Source: Schistosoma haematobium
Taxonomy: Eukaryota; Platyhelminthes; Trematoda; Strigeidida; Schistosomatidae
DNA: 64,000 nt
Assembly: GCF_000699445.3 (NCBI RefSeq)
Contig: NC_067200.1
Coordinates: forward strand, 3,694,950-3,758,949
Reading direction: 5' to 3'
Positions 56,755 through 64,000 of this stretch are shown here, one piece after another. A program made the position numbers and the translations under genes. Positions within the stretch are counted from its first letter, which is position 1, and each line of letters begins with the position of its first letter. Below the pieces are notes generated by a model. It ran no database searches. It saw only the letters and a list, made by a program, of their open reading frames with translations, and had not been told where the DNA came from.

Positions 56755-56935
56755 TTCAATATCCAGCTGATGAGTCCTAAATAGGACGAAATGCACATGA
56801 AACTAGATTCCATTGTTAAACATTATTCAACTTTGCTTAAAGTGGTTTTTATGTTATTAGAGCAATATCGAGGTAATATGCACAGTATGCAAATTGTGAG
56901 GACAGTTCACGGGTGAATTAGAGAAAGCTTTAAGA
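56755..56935 (+). mobile_element. Sm-alpha-type (HH1) arm with ribozyme
   Basis: A hammerhead-like segment 56761..56808 followed by the 3' arm (GAGCAATATCGAGGTAATA). The tRNA-like promoter is missing. Confidence 0.65.
56761..56808 (+). ncRNA. Hammerhead ribozyme (Sm-alpha type), 3' side broken
   Basis: AUCCAG, core CUGAUGA, perfect stem II GUCC/GGAC and GAAA are all present. The sequence before CUAGAU is not an NUH triplet, so the cleavage site is lost. Confidence 0.65.
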
Positions 56936-57074
56936 AGTTCAGAAATATTGTATTTAAACATTCGAGAATCCTTACATGAAGCTTTCCATATTGGACAAAT
57001 GCTAATAATTCACTGTATACAGATTGGAAGATTATAATTATGATTATGTTTTTGCTAAAAACTATAAATATTTG

Positions 57075-57475
57075 ACAAGCATGACATTGATCACCACCCA
57101 GTGGTCAATCAATTGTGATTACATCTCAGTCCTACAGGAGGTTAGTCACGGCTCGGTTAGCTCAGTGGTAACGTCTCTGACTGTGAAGCTGGGTGACATG
57201 AGATCGAATCGGCCAGGGAGCACCAGTTTCCTCAAGATTACAGGTACACCTTGCTGACGAGTGTCAAGTAGCACAAAACCCGGGTCCAGGGTTTCCTGTT
57301 GACTACCTCTAACCACCATCTAAATCTCAATACATAGTGCCCGCAGTGTCGAGTCACCTAGACTGGTGGCCACATTGCAACATGATCGATAGCATTCGAT
57401 CTGCACTAATAAGGACTAGAAAAGCATGACATTGATCACCACCCAGTGATCAATCAATTGTGATTTGACAATTTT
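57075..57475 (+). mobile_element. HH3 hammerhead SINE with direct repeat of its start
   Basis: tRNA-like core with TTAGCTCAGTGG (57157-57168) and GAGATCGAATCGG, ribozyme 57248..57292, CTGTTGACTACCTC and CACCTAGACTGGTGGCC. A ~42-bp stretch at 57080 (AGCATGACATTGATCACC) recurs almost exactly at 57426, so about 1.1 units of a ~346-bp tandem are present. Confidence 0.8.
57248..57292 (+). ncRNA. Hammerhead ribozyme (HH3), G12 mutated
   Basis: Stem I ACCUUG/CAGGGU, core CUGACGA, stem II GUGU/GCAC, stem III ACC/GGU and triplet GUC are present. The conserved GAAA is AAAA (G12 to A), which should abolish activity. Confidence 0.7.
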
Positions 57476-57604
57476 GTACCATAATTGACATTGTTTTGGA
57501 ATAGCATCCCTTTTAGCGATCTTCTTATTTGAGACTTCGGAGGGTTCTAGCGTTCATATGCTCAAGTTATACGTGATATATTAAGAATCTAAACTCTAAA
57601 TATA

Positions 57605-57865
57605 ATATCAATTACAGACTGATTAATTGCAGTTCTAATAATCAATGGGAAGATTCAATTAAACAATACCAACTGAATTCAATATAGATAGTTGTTATTT
57701 ATTGAAAACCCGATGATTCATAACTAAATGATGAAAATTCAGCGAGACTATAATTTTATTATGGATGAATCAATCAGAAATGTTTAAGGGGTTTTAAGGT
57801 CACGGTGCCAATTTCACTATTTAATGCTCGTGTACGATCGGTTCATAGTGGATTTTAGAGAAAAT
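57605..57865 (+). repeat. Sm-alpha arm and family E fragments
   Basis: 57610-57680 is an HH1 arm end (ACAGACTGATTAATTGCAG), and 57745-57865 aligns with family E (ATGGATGAATCAATCAG). Confidence 0.45.
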
Positions 57866-57884
57866 GTAATAATGGAGCGGGTAC

Positions 57885-58414
57885 AACAAATGAGACTACT
57901 AAGAACTTCATTTATTTGTTTGTGATTGTGGTAATCAAATGACTTGTGGATGTTGTACTGACTACTGTGATGATGCTATATGTGTTCGAGGAAGAAATGT
58001 GCTAGAATAGGATTTTTTTCGCCCAATTCAGATTGAGACTAAGGCAAATTATGACAACTGTTGCAAAATGGATAATAAGAGCACTAGTAACTCTGGCTGC
58101 AACTGGGTACTACAATATATACGGATGATTGGAGAGCGTACAGATGCGTACATAGACTTGGTTATGAGCATTGTGTTGTTAACCACAAGCGGCATTTTGT
58201 GGACTCAACAACCGGAGTGCACACAAACAATATTGAAGGTATATGGTCGACGCTGAAACAGTTTGTGCCACCTAATCATGAATCCAGAGGTCGACTATTC
58301 TATAGCCTTATAGATGATTTCCTCTACTATATGCATTATGATTTTAGAACCTCTGAACCTCTTCCTAACCTTGACAAGTTTTTGAACCATGTAAAAGAAG
58401 TGTATCTATTTTAA
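57885..58414 (+). pseudogene. Merlin-type (ISXO2-like) transposase remnant
   Basis: Two blocks. At 57921-58010 a Cys-rich segment reads CDCGNQMTCGCCTDYCDD and stops, resembling an N-terminal zinc-binding region. At 58121-58414, in one frame, TDDWRAYRCV is followed by GYEHCVVNHKRHFVDSTT and GVHTNNIEGIWSTLKQFV, to a stop after VKEVYLF. This matches the ISXO2-like DDE transposase domain of the Merlin superfamily, which is known from Schistosoma. The middle, with the first catalytic Asp, is missing or scrambled, and inverted termini were not identified. Confidence 0.75.
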
Positions 58415-58880
58415 TTCTTTGGTATTGTTTTCTGATTAGCCAATATTTCCCAAGGTAACTTAAGAGTTGTACAGAGGTCGTCTATAAATTGTAATCTGGC
58501 CGTTCGAACTATTATTCATTTATCTTGTTTTAGGCAATCAAGGATAGTTTGAGAAAATCGATTATAAATGCTTTCACATGATAAATAAGTTACTGAGTAT
58601 TAGATTAATCCAAAACAGAAAAGAACTTAGACATCTTGACAATAAGAAGTTCATAGGCACCTACTATTGTAAGGTGACAAATAGGGACGAAACAATTGGT
58701 TAGTGTTTCTTGGTTATTCTTTTCTATAATGATGATAACTGTAGAACCTGGTATGTTTGTATATATCCCATTAGCGCAGAGAAATGAAATTGTCATGCTA
58801 AATTTCAGAATAGTAGAAGTAGTGATAGTATTAGTGGTGATTGAAAAGACTAAACATCAAAGATATGATTCAAGAGAATA
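58415..58880. other. AT-rich sequence, nothing recognised
   Basis: Faint HH2-like arm near 58675-58735 (GACGAAACAATTGG), too decayed to call. Confidence 0.35.
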
Positions 58881-58884
58881 TAAA

Positions 58885-59985
58885 TTAGTGAGTACGGATG
58901 TTCAGAATTCGAGTAGAGGCGAAGAATTGATGCACCAGCACCAATGCAAACGATTCTGAGACATTTCATTTAAAAGTCTCTAATCACCGAATACGATCAT
59001 CACGAGCACCGCAATCAGTTAGTCTACAGTTATTAAAATGGCTAAGTCCAATTATCGCTGATTTCATGAACTGATGCCAGTTTTAAGTTTGACCGCCCTT
59101 AGCTTTCTTCTTTCCAGCTTCTTTATTACACAGTATCGCAGATCTAGGTAGGCGGAGGTCGGGCACACATAATACATGTGCCAACAACCTCAGATGAATA
59201 TTCATTACCTTATCAATTAATTTGACATCCTTGATCAATACTGATATGATGGAAAGAAAAGTTATTATAAGTTTTGTTCAAGATGACTTCCGTTTTGATT
59301 CAATGTAATGATTACTCAATGTAGTATTTGTTTTCTTTTCTCGTATGCGATATTCTTGTATTCCATTGACATGAACTATCCTCAGTCTGTGCTCTGTTAT
59401 AACTCTAAATATTCTTCATATATGTGATTTCATCCTAATTATTAATCAGAATGGTTGTACAATCAATGTGTAAATGAGTATATTTTCTAAAAGAGTCGTC
59501 GTCGTGTTTTGGGGTTAACAAATCATCACTTCTACCAGTCTTTGTGTTCTTACTTTCGCGTCGTGGGAATTGCAGAGGTCCCTCGTTCCGAGTATAAGTG
59601 ATAAGCGTTTCCGACATAACAATCAGCGACAACCAGATATAAAAATTAGCATTAAGGGAGCCAAAACAATAAGCATTCAAACGACAAGTTATAACAAACA
59701 CCCTACTTCAAACCTCAGGATTATTTACTTGATGATCTCAAAATATACGAGTGATGGTCTAATGACACCTATGATCGAATACTAATAAACTACGAATAAT
59801 TTCTGCTCATAATGGCCATGCCTCACACTTATAAAATAGCATGGAGTGAACCGCTACGCAGTAAACTCGTTATAACCCAACTAAGGTCTAGAAAATCCTT
59901 CAAGCAAACCAAAATCGTCTCTGAAAACGCTGAGAAACATCTTATCCAATCAGCATTCAATAAAAGTTTTGCCAGAAACATCTAG
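58885..59985 (-). pseudogene. Non-LTR retrotransposon C-terminal part, interrupted old copy
   Basis: 58885-59235 and 59725-59985 align in the minus sense to the 32.1 kb copy (ACCAATGCAAACGATTCTG, CCGCCCTTAGCTTTC; ACTTGATGATCTCAAAATAT). They are separated by ~490 bp of unrelated sequence. The interruption is described separately. Confidence 0.6.
59236..59724. other. Insertion-like block of unknown origin
   Basis: Unrelated to the flanking LINE copy. Contains a modest GC-richer patch (59490-59580). No clear terminal repeats or target duplication seen. Open frames here are short. Confidence 0.35.
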
Positions 59986-59989
59986 AAAG

Positions 59990-60305
59990 TGAAAAGTCGC
60001 ATGCCGAATTTCTGACTGGATAGTTACACATACTACTACTATGTTTAGTAGCGTTCCAGAACTTTCCGGAGATTCAAGGCCATTTAACATGTTATAAAAA
60101 CCCTAGATTTTCTGTACATGAAAGAACCTTTGGAGTAAAGCGTTTCTTTCATATTTCACGCCTTTTTTTCTCATGTCCAAATTCCTTCGTTGATCTAGCC
60201 TAGGGGTTACTAGAAGAGCTTAAGAACCGAATCTAGCATTTAATCACCCACTGAGTAATATTGGAAGATAGTTGCATGATATTACGTTTTCATTGAAGTT
60301 TGAGC
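59990..60305. other. AT-rich sequence, nothing recognised
   Basis: No supported feature. Confidence 0.3.
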
Positions 60306-60309
60306 ATGA

Positions 60310-60460
60310 TGACCATTGGATATCGGTCCGCTAGTCTGAACGTCAAGTATTCTGTATGAAAACCTATGATTCCGGGTACGACCTCCGGTGGCATGGTTGT
60401 AGGTGTGTATTGTCTAGAGACCCTATACTAAGACAAAGCAGTTGTCCATCTTCTTGTAGT
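60310..60460 (+). mobile_element. Decayed HH2 SINE
   Basis: GGATATCGGTCCGCTAGTCTG resembles the tRNA-like start. GTCTAGAGACCCTATACTAAG with ACAAAGCAGTTGTCC is a ribozyme-arm remnant without a working core. Confidence 0.45.
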
Positions 60461-60516
60461 TTTCAATTATTGCTTCCCACTGAATAATTGTCTGTTATTA
60501 ATGGTCTCACACTTAA

Positions 60517-61089
60517 TTTACTGTGTTTCGGAAAGTGCTCAAGGCATTTAGCAGGGTATATGGTGAATTTTTTGAGGCAATTATTAATATGGTTACAGAT
60601 AGACACATAAAATTTTGCAAACTCATGTCAAGTGTGATTATATCAGATCTTAATCATCCATTTCATACACATCTTTCTCCTTTTATATATTCTGGTAAAA
60701 CGAGGCGTCAGTACATTAGAATCCATGCACGCAAGCAAATATATCTAAGCTCTACAACACCTTATCTAGCAATTATACTAGATTTCAGATTTGTGTACCA
60801 AGGACAGAAAGCCTACGGTTTATGTTATTCCTTTTCTAGTAGTCTTCTGTTGAATAAGTCAGTTGAAGATGTGGACACTATTGCTTCGGATAACAGGTTC
60901 CAAAAATTAATGACTCGATGTGAAAACCTATATTTCATGGGTATTTTGTTCATTCTTGGCTATTCTACTCACCTGCTATATCCTCTAAAATGTCCCAATC
61001 TAATGCGAAGAAAATGGCAGAGTACATTAGTTCCAAAATCATTTCATAGCATTCCGTACATCAAAATTAGGTCACTTCTTAATCTGTAG
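60517..61089 (+). pseudogene. LINE ORF C-terminal tail fragment
   Basis: Open from 60517 to TAG at 61087 with no natural ATG at its start. An internal block, DLNHPFHTHLSPFIYSGKTR to RIHARKQIYLSSTTPYLA, resembles the end of Jockey/CR1-type non-LTR retrotransposon ORF2 (HPL-x-R-TR-x-F/Y-S-x-P pattern). The rest to RSLLNL is unrecognised. Likely a retroelement fragment rather than a host gene. Confidence 0.45.
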
Positions 61090-61164
61090 TAGAGCAAAGT
61101 AAAAAGGTTCGGCTTTTCAAGTCGCATTTGTATAGTACACCCCGGTGTTCTGGAATTGCACTAT

Positions 61165-64000
<2,836 letters not shown>

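Noticed and set aside
58696..58959. 87-codon plus-strand frame
   Set aside because: Overlaps the LINE remnant and has no recognisable domain or signals.

Overview
This window is eukaryotic, AT-rich and repeat-dense, and its repeat content points to a blood fluke (Schistosoma or a close relative in Schistosomatidae). The main evidence is a set of SINE-like units that combine a tRNA-like Pol III promoter with a hammerhead ribozyme (the Sm-alpha type described from Schistosoma). They sit beside 5'-truncated RTE-like retrotransposons with TAAG-type tails, a Penelope-like element remnant and a Merlin-type transposase remnant. The species cannot be fixed from the sequence alone. Nothing looks bacterial: there are no operons, rRNA, true tRNA genes or CRISPR.

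The only strong host gene is on the minus strand. One 11,958-bp exon (3889..15846), bounded by good splice signals, encodes a threonine-rich mucin-like domain made of about 27 nearly identical 143-residue (429-bp) repeats. A second convincing minus-strand exon (19575..19926) encodes an ATG, a hydrophobic leader and a Ser/Ala-rich stretch and ends at a GTAAGT donor. Its splice phase fits the giant exon, so it may be the first exon of the same gene. Three plus-strand candidates (near 27.95, 49.2 and 53.0 kb) are weak possible exons.

Layout: 1-3.8 kb, repeat fragments and microsatellites. 3.9-15.85 kb, mucin exon. 15.85-19.6 kb, presumed intron with repeats. 20-47 kb, mosaics of hammerhead SINEs, RTE 3' ends, a second LINE family in inverted copies and two unclassified dispersed repeats. 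47-57.5 kb, more SINEs, one near-palindromic, plus a Penelope-like remnant. 57.7-61.3 kb, Merlin remnant, LINE fragments and a LINE C-terminal tail. 61.3-64 kb, one uninterrupted block of (AGT)n running off the window edge.

The most interesting structure is that at least three tRNA-like SINE families here carry three different hammerhead sequences: Sm-alpha (called HH1 here), HH2 and HH3. Many copies are foldback elements in which the ribozyme-bearing arm is repeated in inverted orientation on the other side of the tRNA-like core. A dozen or so motifs keep the conserved catalytic core, and one (20395..20440, minus) matches every core position with fully paired stems I and II.

All repeat boundaries are by eye and approximate to about 10-30 bp. 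Family names HH1, HH2, HH3, D and E are labels used only in this annotation.
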